Assembly: GCF_014874095.1 (NCBI RefSeq)
Contig: NZ_JADBEB010000001.1
Coordinates: 1,984,001-2,048,000 of the forward strand
Origin: Plantactinospora soyae
GTDB taxonomy: Bacteria; Actinomycetota; Actinomycetes; Mycobacteriales; Micromonosporaceae
Length of the DNA: 64,000 nt
Reading direction: 5' to 3'
The notes under the pieces were generated by a model that had not been told where the DNA came from, did not search any database, and saw nothing but the letters and a program-made list of their open reading frames with translations. A program made the translations under genes and the position numbers. Shown here piece after piece: positions 52,242 through 61,310 of the stretch; position 1 is the first letter of the stretch; every line of letters begins with the position of its first letter.

Positions 52242-54914
52242 ATGACTCCGGATCATGGCTCCGACCGGATCCCGATCGGCTTCGACGAGTTGCTTCGCCG
52301 GTGCCGGTTGGCGGCCGGCCTGACCCAGGTCGAACTCGCCCAGCGGGCCGGGGTCGGGGTCCGTACGGTCCGGGACCTCGAACGGGGCCGCTCGTCCCGT
52401 CCGCAGCGTACGACCGTCGAACTGCTGGCGACGGCACTGGCGCTCGCCGGCCAGGACCGGACCGACTTCGTCGCCTCGGCCCGTGGCCAGGCAGGACCGG
52501 TTCCCGAGACGGTCGCCGGTACGCCGATCCGCCGACTTCCCGCCCGTGGCCTGGGCCTGCCCGATCCGGGTGAGTTGATCGGACGGGATCGGGACGTCGC
52601 CGAGTTGGCCGCGATGCTGACCGAGCGACCACAGTTGACACCCGGGGTGGTGAGCCTGGTCGGCCTGGCCGGGGTCGGGAAAACCGGCCTGGCCCTCAAG
52701 GTCGCCCAGCGGGTGGCCGGCGAGTTTCCCGGCGGGGTCAGCGGGATCGTGATGATCGAGGGTTCCACCGAGGGTGACGTACTGGCCGCCGTCGCCATGG
52801 TGTTCGGGGTCGGCCGGGCGAGCGAGCTGGCCGGCCGCTTCTCCGACGTACCCTCGTTGCTGCTCGTCGATGCCGTCGAACGGGCCCCGGGAGCGGCGGT
52901 CGAGGCGCTGAACCGGCTTGCCGGGACCGCGCCGATGCTCCGGATCCTGGCCACCGGCCGGCATCCGGTCGGGTTGCCCGGCGAGCGGGTCCGGCCGGTG
53001 ACCCCCCTGGAGGTGCCGCCTGTCGACGCCCCGGCCGAGTTGGCGGCGCTGACCGAGTACCCGGCGGTCGCGCTGCTGCTCGCCCGGCTGCGCCAGATCC
53101 GCCCCGAGCCGCCGCGCCCGGACGAGGTGCTCGCGCTCGTCGAACTGGTACGCCGACTCGGCGGGCTGCCGCTGGCGATCGAGCTGGCCTCGGCGCACGG
53201 CCGGGTGCTCGATCTCAACGAGATTCTCGACCGGTACGGAAATCGGGTGCTCGACCTCGGCAGCCCACCCGTCGCCCGCGAGGCGGCGGTGACCCTGCGG
53301 GACGCCGTGGCGGCGAGTTACCGGTTGCTCGGAGCCGGCGAGCGGTCCGCGCTGCGCCGGCTGTCGATGCTCCGCAACCGGTGGTCGGTGGAGCTGGCGG
53401 AGGCCATGCTCGACGACGATCCGTCCTCGACGGGTCGCATCCTCCCCGCCCCGGGCGCTCACTCAGCCCCGGGCGCTCACTCAGCCCTGGGCGATCACTC
53501 GGCCCCGGCTGGAAACCCGGCCCCGGCCGGGCCGGACAGCGGCGGGGACCCGGTCCGGGTGCTCGACCGCCTGCTGGCGCTGGGGCTGATCAGTTCCCGG
53601 GGTACCGGGCCGCTCCGGTTCCGACTGCTCGACGTCGTACGCGACTTCGCCGCCGAGCGGGCGGCGGCCGACGGCGAACTGGCGGCGATCCGGGGTCGGC
53701 ACGCGGCCGTGTTCGCCCGGTTGGCCGGTCGGGTCGCACCGGACCTGGCCGGCGGGAAGCTCGTCGAGGCGGTCGGCCTGCTGGACGAGGTGGCCGGCGA
53801 CCTCTGGACCGCGCTGGCACACTCGGCCAACGACGATCCGCACACGGCGCTCCGGCTGGCCGCGAACCTTGCCCGCTGGTGGCGCTACCGGGGGCGGGAC
53901 GTCGCCGGTCGGCAGTGGCTGCGCCGGCTGCTGGACGATCCCCGTACCGCCGATGCGGATCCCACGGCACGGGCCTGGGCGCAGGTGGGTGTGGCGCAGC
54001 TCGCCCAGGAACACGGCGCCGGGCCGCAGGAGATGCCGGCCGTGGAGGCGGCGTTGACGGCGTTCCAACGGTTGCGGGACGTCCCCGGCGAACTCGCCGC
54101 CCGCAGTGTGCTCTGTGGACTCTGGACCGCCGTCGGCGGGCACGACGAGGCCCGGCGGCACGGCGAGGCGGCGTTGGAGCTGGCCACCCGTACCGGTCGG
54201 ATCCGGGACATGGCGGTGTCGCAGAACAACCTGACCTGGCACGAGATCCGGATCGGTGACCTGCGTGCGGCTCGGCGGCGGTTGGCGGCGGTGGACCGGC
54301 TGGCCGGCGAGTGCGGCGAGGAGCGGCTCCGGGTACTGGCCCGGGCGAACCTCACCGAGGTGACCCGGCTGGAGGGCCGGTACGCGGACGCGGTCCGGCA
54401 GGGGCGCCGGGTGATGGCGGCGCTGGTCGCGCTCGGGGATCCCGGCCACCGTCGACGGGTTCTCGGCACGGTCGGGCTCGCGCTCGCCCAGGACGGACGG
54501 CTCGACGAGGCGGCGGCGGTACTCGCCGAGCTTCGGGCGCGTAGGACGGTGGGTTCTGGCGGCCGGGCGGCCGAGCCGGAGTCGGGTCGCGCGGCGGTCG
54601 ACGAGGCCGTACCCCGGGAGGACGGGATCTGTGCGCTCATCGAGGCGAGCCTGGCGATGCAGCGGGGTGACCGGGAGTGGGCGGCCGAGTGGTTCGCGGC
54701 GGCGGCCCAGGCCAGCGCCGGGTCCAGGGATCAGCGGGACGTCGCCGAGGCGTTGGTCGGCCTGGTGGCCAGCACCGACGATCCGGCGGCGCGGGCGGTG
54801 GCGGTCAAAAGCCTTGATCAGGTTTGCCGGGAGGGCGGGATCGTCCTGTTGCCCCGGGAGCGGGCCATGATCAACCTCGCTGGGCTCGACCAGGGCACCT
54901 TCGGTGACGACTGA
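52242..54914 (+). CDS. XRE-STAND (NB-ARC) regulator with TPR-like C-terminus
   Basis: An 890-aa signal-transduction ATPase. HTH_XRE at residues 13-60 (FDELLRRCRLAAGLTQVELAQRAGVGVRTVRDLERGR), an NB-ARC domain with P-loop GLAGVGKT at 141-148 and Walker B-like SLLLVDAVER, and a helical C-terminal part (about 450-880) with TPR-like repeats. This is the SARP-like/AfsR-related STAND layout but with an XRE DNA-binding domain. Residues about 404-421 are a repeated PGAHSA insertion. ATG 52242 has TACTCT eight bases upstream; earlier in-frame residues are rejected. Target and ligand unknown. Confidence 0.87.
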   Translation: MTPDHGSDRIPIGFDELLRRCRLAAGLTQVELAQRAGVGVRTVRDLERGRSSRPQRTTVELLATALALAGQDRTDFVASARGQAGPVPETVAGTPIRRLPARGLGLPDPGELIGRDRDVAELAAMLTERPQLTPGVVSLVGLAGVGKTGLALKVAQRVAGEFPGGVSGIVMIEGSTEGDVLAAVAMVFGVGRASELAGRFSDVPSLLLVDAVERAPGAAVEALNRLAGTAPMLRILATGRHPVGLPGERVRPVTPLEVPPVDAPAELAALTEYPAVALLLARLRQIRPEPPRPDEVLALVELVRRLGGLPLAIELASAHGRVLDLNEILDRYGNRVLDLGSPPVAREAAVTLRDAVAASYRLLGAGERSALRRLSMLRNRWSVELAEAMLDDDPSSTGRILPAPGAHSAPGAHSALGDHSAPAGNPAPAGPDSGGDPVRVLDRLLALGLISSRGTGPLRFRLLDVVRDFAAERAAADGELAAIRGRHAAVFARLAGRVAPDLAGGKLVEAVGLLDEVAGDLWTALAHSANDDPHTALRLAANLARWWRYRGRDVAGRQWLRRLLDDPRTADADPTARAWAQVGVAQLAQEHGAGPQEMPAVEAALTAFQRLRDVPGELAARSVLCGLWTAVGGHDEARRHGEAALELATRTGRIRDMAVSQNNLTWHEIRIGDLRAARRRLAAVDRLAGECGEERLRVLARANLTEVTRLEGRYADAVRQGRRVMAALVALGDPGHRRRVLGTVGLALAQDGRLDEAAAVLAELRARRTVGSGGRAAEPESGRAAVDEAVPREDGICALIEASLAMQRGDREWAAEWFAAAAQASAGSRDQRDVAEALVGLVASTDDPAARAVAVKSLDQVCREGGIVLLPRERAMINLAGLDQGTFGDD
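53451..53504. repeat. Three 18-bp tandem units inside the STAND gene
   Basis: ccgggcgctcactcagcc at 53451 and 53469, then a variant at 53487, encode PGAHSA, PGAHSA and LGDHSA within a Pro/Ala linker after the ATPase domain. All units are in frame. Confidence 0.85.
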
Positions 54915-54924
54915 TCCGGCACCT

Positions 54925-54993
54925 GGGGCCGTGGCGCGAGTGGAACTGCCCCCCGACAGAGCCCCTCACCGGTCCCCCTCGCGCCACGTCCCC
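54925..54993. other. Long inverted repeat downstream of STAND gene
   Basis: Arms ggggccgtggcgcgag (54925-54940) and ctcgcgccacgtcccc (54978-54993) pair at 15 of 16 positions around a 37-nt loop. It lies between convergent genes, 10 bp after the STAND stop, and could be a terminator or a small structured RNA. Beyond it (55010-55060) the sequence is unusually AT-rich. Confidence 0.6.
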
Positions 54994-55185
54994 AGAGCCC
55001 CCCGGTTGTTCGAAGATTAACCAGCAGTGGCATCCGTTTTTTCCGATTAATGGGTCATGTTGCGATGTGTACGTGACTTCTGCCGGTCTTTCTGCCGGTG
55101 CCCCTCGGACGGCCTCGCCGACCGGCTGCGCCATTCGGCCAGCGGGCCGCGATATTCGGCCACGGAGCCAGAAAACGGGCAGAAT

Positions 55186-55674
55186 TCAGCAGTCGCCGGC
55201 CCGGCCCGCGCTTCCGGCGGTGGCACCCGGGTGAACCGCGTCCCGGACGATCCGGAGGGAATCGAGCAGGTTGTCCAGTGCGGCGGAGTCGAGCTGACTG
55301 ATGAACCAGTCCTCGATGAGCTGGATGTGTCCGGGGAGCGTCTCGTCGAGCCTCGTCATGCCGGACTCCGTCACGACCGCGTACGCGCTGCGCCGGTCGG
55401 AGGGGCAGGCGCGCCGGCAGAGCAGCCCGTCGCGCTCCATCCGGTCGACGACCCGGGTCACCCCACTGGTGGAGAGGGAGGTCTGTGCGGCAAGGTCGGT
55501 CATCCGGAGTTCGTGCTGGGGCGATCGGGCCAGCCGCATCAGGACCTCGAACTCCACGGACGAGAGGTCGTGCTCCTCGAACTGGGCGGCGAATCTGGCC
55601 GCGAGCCCGGCGTGCACCTCCATGACCAGGCCCATGGCCGTCAGGCGGGAGTCATCGTAGAGGTTCTCGGTCAC
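55186..55674 (-). CDS. MarR-family regulator (divergent from yceI)
   Basis: A 162-aa MarR protein: dimerisation helix (LYDDSRLTAMGLVMEVHAGLAARF), wHTH (LSSVEFEVLMRLARSPQHELRMTDLAAQTSLSTSGVTRVVDRMERDGLLCRRACPSDRRS) with the conserved DRR wing. GTG 55674 has TAGGAT exactly six bases upstream. MarR/YceI divergent pairs are common in actinobacteria, the MarR protein repressing yceI. The single-domain protein contains two Cys that could be redox-active. Confidence 0.92.
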   Translation of the reverse strand: MTENLYDDSRLTAMGLVMEVHAGLAARFAAQFEEHDLSSVEFEVLMRLARSPQHELRMTDLAAQTSLSTSGVTRVVDRMERDGLLCRRACPSDRRSAYAVVTESGMTRLDETLPGHIQLIEDWFISQLDSAALDNLLDSLRIVRDAVHPGATAGSAGRAGDC

Positions 55675-55693
55675 GATCCCATCCTAGCAGTAC

Positions 55694-55730
55694 TTGACAC
55701 GGGGAATATTGCTGCATCTATAGTTGCTGC
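55694..55730 (+). promoter_or_regulatory. yceI promoter (TTGACA / TCTATAGT) and MarR operator region
   Basis: TTGACA (55694-55699) with -10 candidates TCTATA (55717-55722, 17-bp spacer) or TATAGT (55719-55724, 19-bp spacer). Direct repeats ttgctgca and ttgctgcg overlap the -10 and could be MarR contacts. ATG 55777 follows with GGGAAGG as ribosome site. Confidence 0.6.
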
Positions 55731-55776
55731 GTCAGTCATCGGTCCACACAAACTATTTTCCTGGGAAGGCAGCACC

Positions 55777-56358
55777 ATGAGCAGCAGCACCGAATCCGCC
55801 ACCCGTTCGTGGGAAGGGCTGACGATCCCGGCCCCGGGTACGTACCTGCTCGACCAGGCGCACAAGCGCGTCGGGTTCGTGGCTCGACACATGATGGTGA
55901 GCAAGGTGCGCGGCCAGTTCCGTGAGGCCGAGGCGACCATCACGGTAACGGAGAACCCGCTCGAGTCCGCGGTGTCCGCCACCATCTCGACCGGCAGCAT
56001 CGACACCGGCGCGACTGACCGCGACAACCACCTGCGCAGCGGTGACTTCCTCGAGGTGGAGCAGTTCCCGACGCTGGAGTACCGCAGCACCGGCGTCAAG
56101 TCGCACAGCGGCAACGAGTTCGTGCTCACCGGCGATCTCACGATCAAGGGCGTGACCCGCCAGGTCGACCTTGAGGTCGAGTTCGAGGGCGCCGGACGTA
56201 GCCCGTTCGGCCAGGACCTCTTCGGCTTCACCGCCACCACCGAGATCGACCGGGAAGAGTTCGGCCTGACCTGGAACGTCGCGCTGGAGACCGGCGGCGT
56301 GCTGGTCAGCAAGAAGATCAAGATCGAGATCGAGGGCGAGGCCATTCGCCAGGCATGA
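55777..56358 (+). CDS. YceI-family protein
   Basis: A 193-aa YceI-fold protein (GLTIPAPGTYLLDQAHKRVGFVARHMMVSKVRGQFREAEATI...VSATISTGSIDTGATDRDNHLRSGDFL...EFVLTGDLTIKGVTRQVDLEVEFEG...GFTATTEIDREEFGLTWN). Members bind isoprenoids or other lipids in a beta-barrel; no signal peptide here, so it is cytosolic. GGGAAGG eight bases before ATG 55777 supports the start. It diverges from the MarR gene, its likely regulator. Confidence 0.93.
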   Translation: MSSSTESATRSWEGLTIPAPGTYLLDQAHKRVGFVARHMMVSKVRGQFREAEATITVTENPLESAVSATISTGSIDTGATDRDNHLRSGDFLEVEQFPTLEYRSTGVKSHSGNEFVLTGDLTIKGVTRQVDLEVEFEGAGRSPFGQDLFGFTATTEIDREEFGLTWNVALETGGVLVSKKIKIEIEGEAIRQA

Positions 56359-56367
56359 CGAATGCCG

Positions 56368-56388
56368 CCCGATCGGCTTCCGGTCGGG
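56368..56388. terminator. Hairpin after yceI
   Basis: A 9-bp stem (cccgatcgg with ccggtcggg, one G-T pair) with a 3-nt loop, 10 bp downstream of the yceI stop. Likely its terminator; GC-rich and without a U tract. Confidence 0.6.
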
Positions 56389-56649
56389 CCGGTACGGACG
56401 ACGGCGTTACGCCCCGGGCACCGATTGACTGGTGACCGGGGCGTCCCGTTGGGTAATGCGCCCGGTGGAAGGGGTATGTCGATCGTGTGCGAAGGTGGAC
56501 GCAGCGCCGCCGGTCGCTCACTCTCGGCCGGCGGGCGCTGTGGTTGTGGCCGCGTGCGCTCGGCGCTCCTACGGTGACAGTTCGAACATGCGTCCGGCAG
56601 GTACGGCCAGCCGGACCGCGGCGACAGCGCCTCGCGGCGGGGAGGGCAC

Positions 56650-58131
56650 ATGGGCCAGGACGTCTCGGAGGTGCTCCCCTTCTCCCGGGAGGACCGGATT
56701 CGTTACCGGCAGAAGGTACGGCGGTGCCTGGACGTCTTCGCCCTGATGCTCGACGACTTCGGCTTTGACGCCGACCGGCCGACCACCGGCCTGGAGATCG
56801 AGCTGAACCTGGTCGACGATGACGCCGAGCCCGCGATGCGCAACGCCGAGGTGCTGGACAACCTCGGCGATCCCACCTTCCAGACCGAACTGGGCCAGTT
56901 CAACCTCGAACTCAACGCCCGGCCCCGGCTGATCGAGGGTGCCGGCTTCGCCGACTACGAGCAGGACCTGCGGGAGAGCCTCGGCCGCGCCGAGGAACTC
57001 GCGGTGAAGTCCGACGCCACGATCATCCTGATCGGCATCCTGCCCACCCTGACCCCCCGGCACCTGGTGCTCGACAACCTGTCCAGGAACAAGCGCTACC
57101 GGGTGCTCAACGACCAGATCGTGGCCGCCCGGGGCGAGGACATCGAGCTGGACATCCGGGGCGTGGAGCGGTTGCAGACCCACACCGACTCGATCGCCTC
57201 CGAGGCCGCCTGCACCAGCCTCCAGTTCCACCTCCAGGTGGCGCCGGACAGCTTCGCCAACTACTGGAACGCCTCCCAGGCCATCGCCGGGGTACAGGTC
57301 GCACTCGGCGCCAACTCGCCGTTCCTGCACGGGCGCCAGCTCTGGGCCGAGACCCGCGTCGCCCTCTTCGAACAGGCCACCGACACCCGGCCCGACGAGC
57401 TGAAAGCCCAGGGCGTACGGCCCCGGGTCTGGTTCGGCGAACGGTGGATCACCTCGATCTTCGACCTCTTCGAGGAGAACGTCCGCTACTTCCCGCCGCT
57501 GTTGCCGATCTGCGACGACGAGGACCCGGTCGAGGTCCTGCACAACGGCGGTACGCCCAAGCTGGCGGAACTCCGGCTGCACAACGGCACCGTCTACCGC
57601 TGGAACCGGCCGGTCTACGACATCATGAACGGCCGCCCGCACCTGCGGGTGGAGAACCGGGTCCTGCCGGCCGGGCCGACCGTGGTCGACATGCTCGCCA
57701 ACGCCGCCTTCTACTTCGGGCTGGCCCGGGACATGGCGGAGGGTGACCGGCCGATCTGGAGTCAACTGACGTTCAGCGCGGCCGAGGAGAACTTCCACGC
57801 GGCGGCCCGGCGGGGCATCGACGCCGTCGTCGCCTGGCCCCGGCTGGGTCAGGTACGCGTGACCGACCTGGTGCTCGACGTACTGCTGCCCCGGGCGGCT
57901 GCCGGACTCGACCGGTTCGGTGTCGGCGCCACGCACCGGGACCGGTTGCTCGGGATCATCGAGCAGCGCTGCCGTACCGGACGCAACGGCGCGGTGTGGC
58001 AGGTCGAGGCCGTACGGGCGGCCGAACGTGGCCGGGGCATGAACCGTCCCCAGGCACTCCGGCACATGCTCCAGCGGTACGGCGAACTCCAGCGGACCGA
58101 CGAGCCCGTGCACACCTGGCCGGTGGACTGA
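56650..58131 (+). CDS. GCS2-family glutamate-cysteine ligase-like protein
   Basis: A 493-aa ATP-dependent ligase of the GCS2/YbdK type widespread in actinobacteria: ELGQFNLELNARP, SEAACTSLQFHLQVAP, MNGRPHLRVENRVLPAGPT. The exact reaction is not settled for this subfamily, and mycothiol rather than glutathione is the usual actinobacterial thiol, so glutathione synthesis should not be assumed. GGGGAGG precedes ATG 56650. It ends 9 bp before the convergent membrane protein gene. Confidence 0.88.
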   Translation: MGQDVSEVLPFSREDRIRYRQKVRRCLDVFALMLDDFGFDADRPTTGLEIELNLVDDDAEPAMRNAEVLDNLGDPTFQTELGQFNLELNARPRLIEGAGFADYEQDLRESLGRAEELAVKSDATIILIGILPTLTPRHLVLDNLSRNKRYRVLNDQIVAARGEDIELDIRGVERLQTHTDSIASEAACTSLQFHLQVAPDSFANYWNASQAIAGVQVALGANSPFLHGRQLWAETRVALFEQATDTRPDELKAQGVRPRVWFGERWITSIFDLFEENVRYFPPLLPICDDEDPVEVLHNGGTPKLAELRLHNGTVYRWNRPVYDIMNGRPHLRVENRVLPAGPTVVDMLANAAFYFGLARDMAEGDRPIWSQLTFSAAEENFHAAARRGIDAVVAWPRLGQVRVTDLVLDVLLPRAAAGLDRFGVGATHRDRLLGIIEQRCRTGRNGAVWQVEAVRAAERGRGMNRPQALRHMLQRYGELQRTDEPVHTWPVD

Positions 58132-58140
58132 GGCGTCCGG

Positions 58141-59547
58141 TCACCGCGACCGGCGGCCGAATCGGCCCAGCCTGCCCTTCGACTTACCGTCTCCGCTGCC
58201 CGGGGACGCCCCGTCGGCGGGCTCGTCGGTGCGCTCCCCGGCACCGCCGCTGCCACCCGCCCCGTCGGACGTCGACCCCGACCGGTCGAGCCCGTCCGAG
58301 CCGGCGGGATCGGTGGACCCGTCGGTGTGCCGGGACGGGACCGGGTCGGCGTCGTCGGAGGTACGCCAGGATCCGCCGGTCGGCTGGGCCGGCAACCGGG
58401 GCGCAGGTCCGGAACCATCCGGAACACCATCGGCGGGTTCGGCACCGGCATCGGCCGGCCCGGCGTCGGCGCCTATCGGTCGGCCGGATTCGTTCCGGGA
58501 GTCCCCGGCCGCCTCGGAGCCGCCGTACGGCCGCCCCGCCGATTCGGCTTCGGTCGCGGGTGCCTCGGCTGCGGGTACCAGCGGTTCGGGCCGGGGAGCC
58601 TGCGACTCCGCGTGTTGGGCGCGCGCCTCCGCTCGTTGTGCCAGCGCCGCCACCAGGGCGGATCCGGCGAGCCCCGCGACCACCGCGTACGGCGCCATCA
58701 GGTGTGCCGACACCTGCTCGGGGCGGATGCCGACCAGCCGGGGCGCGGCGAAGAAGTAGGCGACGGCCACCAGCAGCGGACCGCTGATGCCCGAGATGGC
58801 GGCCCCGACCCGGGCCGCCGGTCGCCGGGCCGCGGCTCGGGCGGCGAACATGCCGATCAGCAGTGCGGAGCCGAGCGACAGCGCGGCTCCGGGCCAGTAG
58901 AAGTACTCGCGGAACCAGAAGCGTTCGCTGTCCGACGTCAGCTGCCAGACCCCGAGTTGAGCGCTGGCCAGCCCACGGCCGGACAGCACCCCGTCGATGA
59001 CCGCGACCACCGCGAGGGTCCAGAGCCAGCCGACGGTGGCCAGCACGTTGGTGGCGACGGCCGGCGACGAGGTCGCCCAGATCGCCATCAGCAGCCCGAT
59101 CATGACGCCGACGACTGCGTAGCCCGCGGCGACGGTCTGCGGTGACGAGGTGTCCGCGCGTACCGCCGCCCGGGCGGGTACGGCGACGAGCACCACGGTG
59201 ACCAGTCCGCCGATCGCGGCGGAGACCGCGAGCACGGCCCGCCACAACCCGCTGGCCAGGGTCGGGGGCGGTTCGGTGGCCGGGCCGCCGCTGGGGGCGG
59301 TCGACTTCCGGGTCCGGCCGGCACCACTGAGCCGGTGCGCGCAGATCGCCCCGGCGACGGTGGAGGTGGCGGCTATCCATGCCGCCCAGGTGAGACTGGC
59401 CACCCAGGCGGCCTCGCTGGTGCCGTCGCCGGAGGGCAGCCAGGCGATGATGCCGAGCCCGTAACCGAGACCCAGTTGAGCGGCGCCGGCGCCGGCAGCA
59501 ACGCCGATCGCCGTCGCGACTGATCCTCCCCAGCCTCGTGCGGCCAT
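58141..59547 (-). CDS. Multi-pass membrane protein with long disordered C-terminus
   Basis: A 468-aa protein from ATG 59547 (TACGCT seven bases upstream). Residues 1-290 hold about nine hydrophobic helices (AAWVASLTWAAWIAATSTVAGAIC, AVLAVSAAIGGLVTVVLVAVPA, AALSLGSALLIGMFAARA, GPLLVAVAYFFAAPRLVG). The last 150 residues are Gly/Ser/Asp/Pro-rich and disordered, ending in a basic KSKGRLGRFGRRSR. No transporter signature is recognised. Function unknown. It diverges from the PASTA genes and converges on the GCS2 gene. Confidence 0.8.
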   Translation of the reverse strand: MAARGWGGSVATAIGVAAGAGAAQLGLGYGLGIIAWLPSGDGTSEAAWVASLTWAAWIAATSTVAGAICAHRLSGAGRTRKSTAPSGGPATEPPPTLASGLWRAVLAVSAAIGGLVTVVLVAVPARAAVRADTSSPQTVAAGYAVVGVMIGLLMAIWATSSPAVATNVLATVGWLWTLAVVAVIDGVLSGRGLASAQLGVWQLTSDSERFWFREYFYWPGAALSLGSALLIGMFAARAAARRPAARVGAAISGISGPLLVAVAYFFAAPRLVGIRPEQVSAHLMAPYAVVAGLAGSALVAALAQRAEARAQHAESQAPRPEPLVPAAEAPATEAESAGRPYGGSEAAGDSRNESGRPIGADAGPADAGAEPADGVPDGSGPAPRLPAQPTGGSWRTSDDADPVPSRHTDGSTDPAGSDGLDRSGSTSDGAGGSGGAGERTDEPADGASPGSGDGKSKGRLGRFGRRSR

Positions 59548-59727
59548 GCGGGGCAGCGTAGCGTCCACCCGGCGGCGGGGCGAGGGGCGACCGGGTACCC
59601 GCGGCAAACCTCGACCGGTGCCGGTTGCGCTCCGGGGGCCGGGCCACCGATGCTGGCGTGCGGCACACTTCGGATGTGGAATATCGGCGTGGAACCCCCG
59701 TACGCCGGATGGTGAGGCGGATTCGGC

Positions 59728-60411
59728 ATGTCGGATGAGTACGTGGCGGGACAACCGGACGCGGGCGGCCGGTCTGGTTCCTCGAATCGGACCGGGCTGG
59801 TGGCCGGTGCGGCCGTCGGCCTGGTCATCTGTGCCGTCGTCGGTGCCCTCGGCGGCTTCCTGTTGGCCGGCGGCGGTGAGGAACCGACCGACCAGCAGGC
59901 CGGCTCCGGTGCGACCGCCACCAACGTGGTGCCGAGCACCCCGCGCGTCACGCCCAGCCGGACGCCGAGCCGGCGGCCGACCGCAGCCTCGCCGCCACAG
60001 ATTGGCGAGATGCGGCTGCCGGACCTGGTCGGGATGGACTTCGAGGAGGCTCGGGAGGAACTGCTCCGCCGTGGCCTCGGTGCCCAGATCGTCTTCGGTA
60101 GGGCGGGCAACGACCGCAGCGTCGCGAGCACCAACCCGAAGGCCAACACCTCCGTCCGGAAGGGCATCACGGTCCGGCTGACCGTGGTCGGCGCGCCACC
60201 GGAGGTGGTCGTACCCGAGCTCGTCGGGCAGTCCTGCGCACAGGCGGCGCGGCGAGTGGTGGAGGACGGCCTCTACCCCAGCTATCCGACCGGCAAGAGC
60301 GGCGAGGTACGCAGTCAGGATCCGAAGGGGGGCGCCACGTTGCGCTGGAACGAGCGGGTGAACCTGCACTGCTCGGACTCCGCCGGTCCGACCGCCACAC
60401 CGACGTTGTAG
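59728..60411 (+). CDS. PASTA-domain membrane protein (no kinase)
   Basis: A 227-aa protein: cytoplasmic N-terminus (1-25), one TM (about 26-50, VAGAAVGLVICAVVGALGGFLL), Pro/Thr linker, and two PASTA-type domains (about 98-155, RLPDLVGMDFEEAREELLRRG; and 160-215, VVPELVGQSCAQAARRVVEDGL). PASTA domains bind muropeptides or beta-lactams, usually in Ser/Thr kinases (PknB) or PBPs; here no catalytic domain is present. GAGG lies upstream of ATG 59728. A similar gene follows. Confidence 0.85.
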   Translation: MSDEYVAGQPDAGGRSGSSNRTGLVAGAAVGLVICAVVGALGGFLLAGGGEEPTDQQAGSGATATNVVPSTPRVTPSRTPSRRPTAASPPQIGEMRLPDLVGMDFEEAREELLRRGLGAQIVFGRAGNDRSVASTNPKANTSVRKGITVRLTVVGAPPEVVVPELVGQSCAQAARRVVEDGLYPSYPTGKSGEVRSQDPKGGATLRWNERVNLHCSDSAGPTATPTL

Positions 60412-60540
60412 CCGGTCCGGCACGTTCCCGTACGGACACGCCGGACGCGCGCTGAGCGTGCGCGACCGGTTGGGCGACCGTCTGCCGGCTAGGTTTGACG
60501 GTGGTTGGCCCGGTCCCATCCGGTGGCGAGAGGACGTGCC

Positions 60541-61221
60541 ATGGCCGACGACGACCCGCCTCGATCCCCCGACCTTCCGGACGTTCCGGACGCGGACGGC
60601 GACGCCGTCCCGCCGGTTCCGCCCCGGGCACCGACCTGGGCCGGACGGGCCGAGGTGCCGGTGCGCGGCCCGGGTACGACCGGCCGCCCGCCGTCGGCGG
60701 ACTGGTCCTACGGCGACGGGTCCTACGCCGACGAGCCGGACGGTCGTCGTTGGTGGATGCCGATCCTGATCGGGGTGATCGCCCTGGTTCTGGTGACCGT
60801 CCTGATCGTCGCCGGGTGGGTGATCATCGACTCGGCCCGGCGGACGACGCCCGCTCCACCGCTCCCGGCGACCAGCACGCCCGCCGCGACATCCGTCCGT
60901 ACCTCCGCCGCGCCGACCACCACTGCGCCGGACCCGACCCCCACGCCGACCGCCACCGCCGGTACGACCGTGGTGGTGCCACCACTCGTCGGGTTACCGG
61001 AGCAGGCGGCGGTGGACCTGCTGGAGCAGTTCGGGCTCGTCCCCCGGATCCGGTTCCGTGGCTCGGACCGACCGCCGGGCACCGTCCTGGAGACGGACCC
61101 GCCGGCCGGTGACGAGGTCGCACCCGGAGACCGGGTCACGCTGGTGATCGCCGAGTCCCGACTGGATCCGACCCCCACCGCCGTGCCCACCACCTCGGCG
61201 CCGCCGCAGGGGGACGGCTGA
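60541..61221 (+). CDS. PASTA-domain membrane protein (no kinase), second
   Basis: A 226-aa protein with a Pro/Asp-rich cytoplasmic N-terminus (1-80), a TM (about 84-105, WWMPILIGVIALVLVTVLIVAGWVII), a Thr/Pro linker, and one PASTA domain (about 153-215, VVPPLVGLPEQAAVDLLEQFGLVPRIRFRGSDRPPGTVLETDPPAGDEV). The same plan as the previous gene suggests a duplication. GAGAGGA lies six bases before ATG 60541. It probably binds cell-wall fragments or partner proteins. Confidence 0.85.
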   Translation: MADDDPPRSPDLPDVPDADGDAVPPVPPRAPTWAGRAEVPVRGPGTTGRPPSADWSYGDGSYADEPDGRRWWMPILIGVIALVLVTVLIVAGWVIIDSARRTTPAPPLPATSTPAATSVRTSAAPTTTAPDPTPTPTATAGTTVVVPPLVGLPEQAAVDLLEQFGLVPRIRFRGSDRPPGTVLETDPPAGDEVAPGDRVTLVIAESRLDPTPTAVPTTSAPPQGDG

Positions 61222-61310
61222 GACCGGCGGCGGCCCACCGGCCCCGCCGTCGTCGTTCCGGTCCGGCGGACGGCTGACCCCGGCCGGCGGCCCACCCGCC
61301 ACCGGAGTGG

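Noticed and set aside
49187-52243. 1018-aa open frame antisense to the MMPL gene
   Set aside because: It is the mirror of the real 748-aa MMPL frame; composition is His/Gln/Arg/Gly-rich without domains, typical of GC-rich antisense frames.
55000-55015. tRNA-like GGTTGTTCGAAG segment
   Set aside because: It has a T-loop-like gttcga but no flanking stems or acceptor pairing; no other tRNA signature was found.
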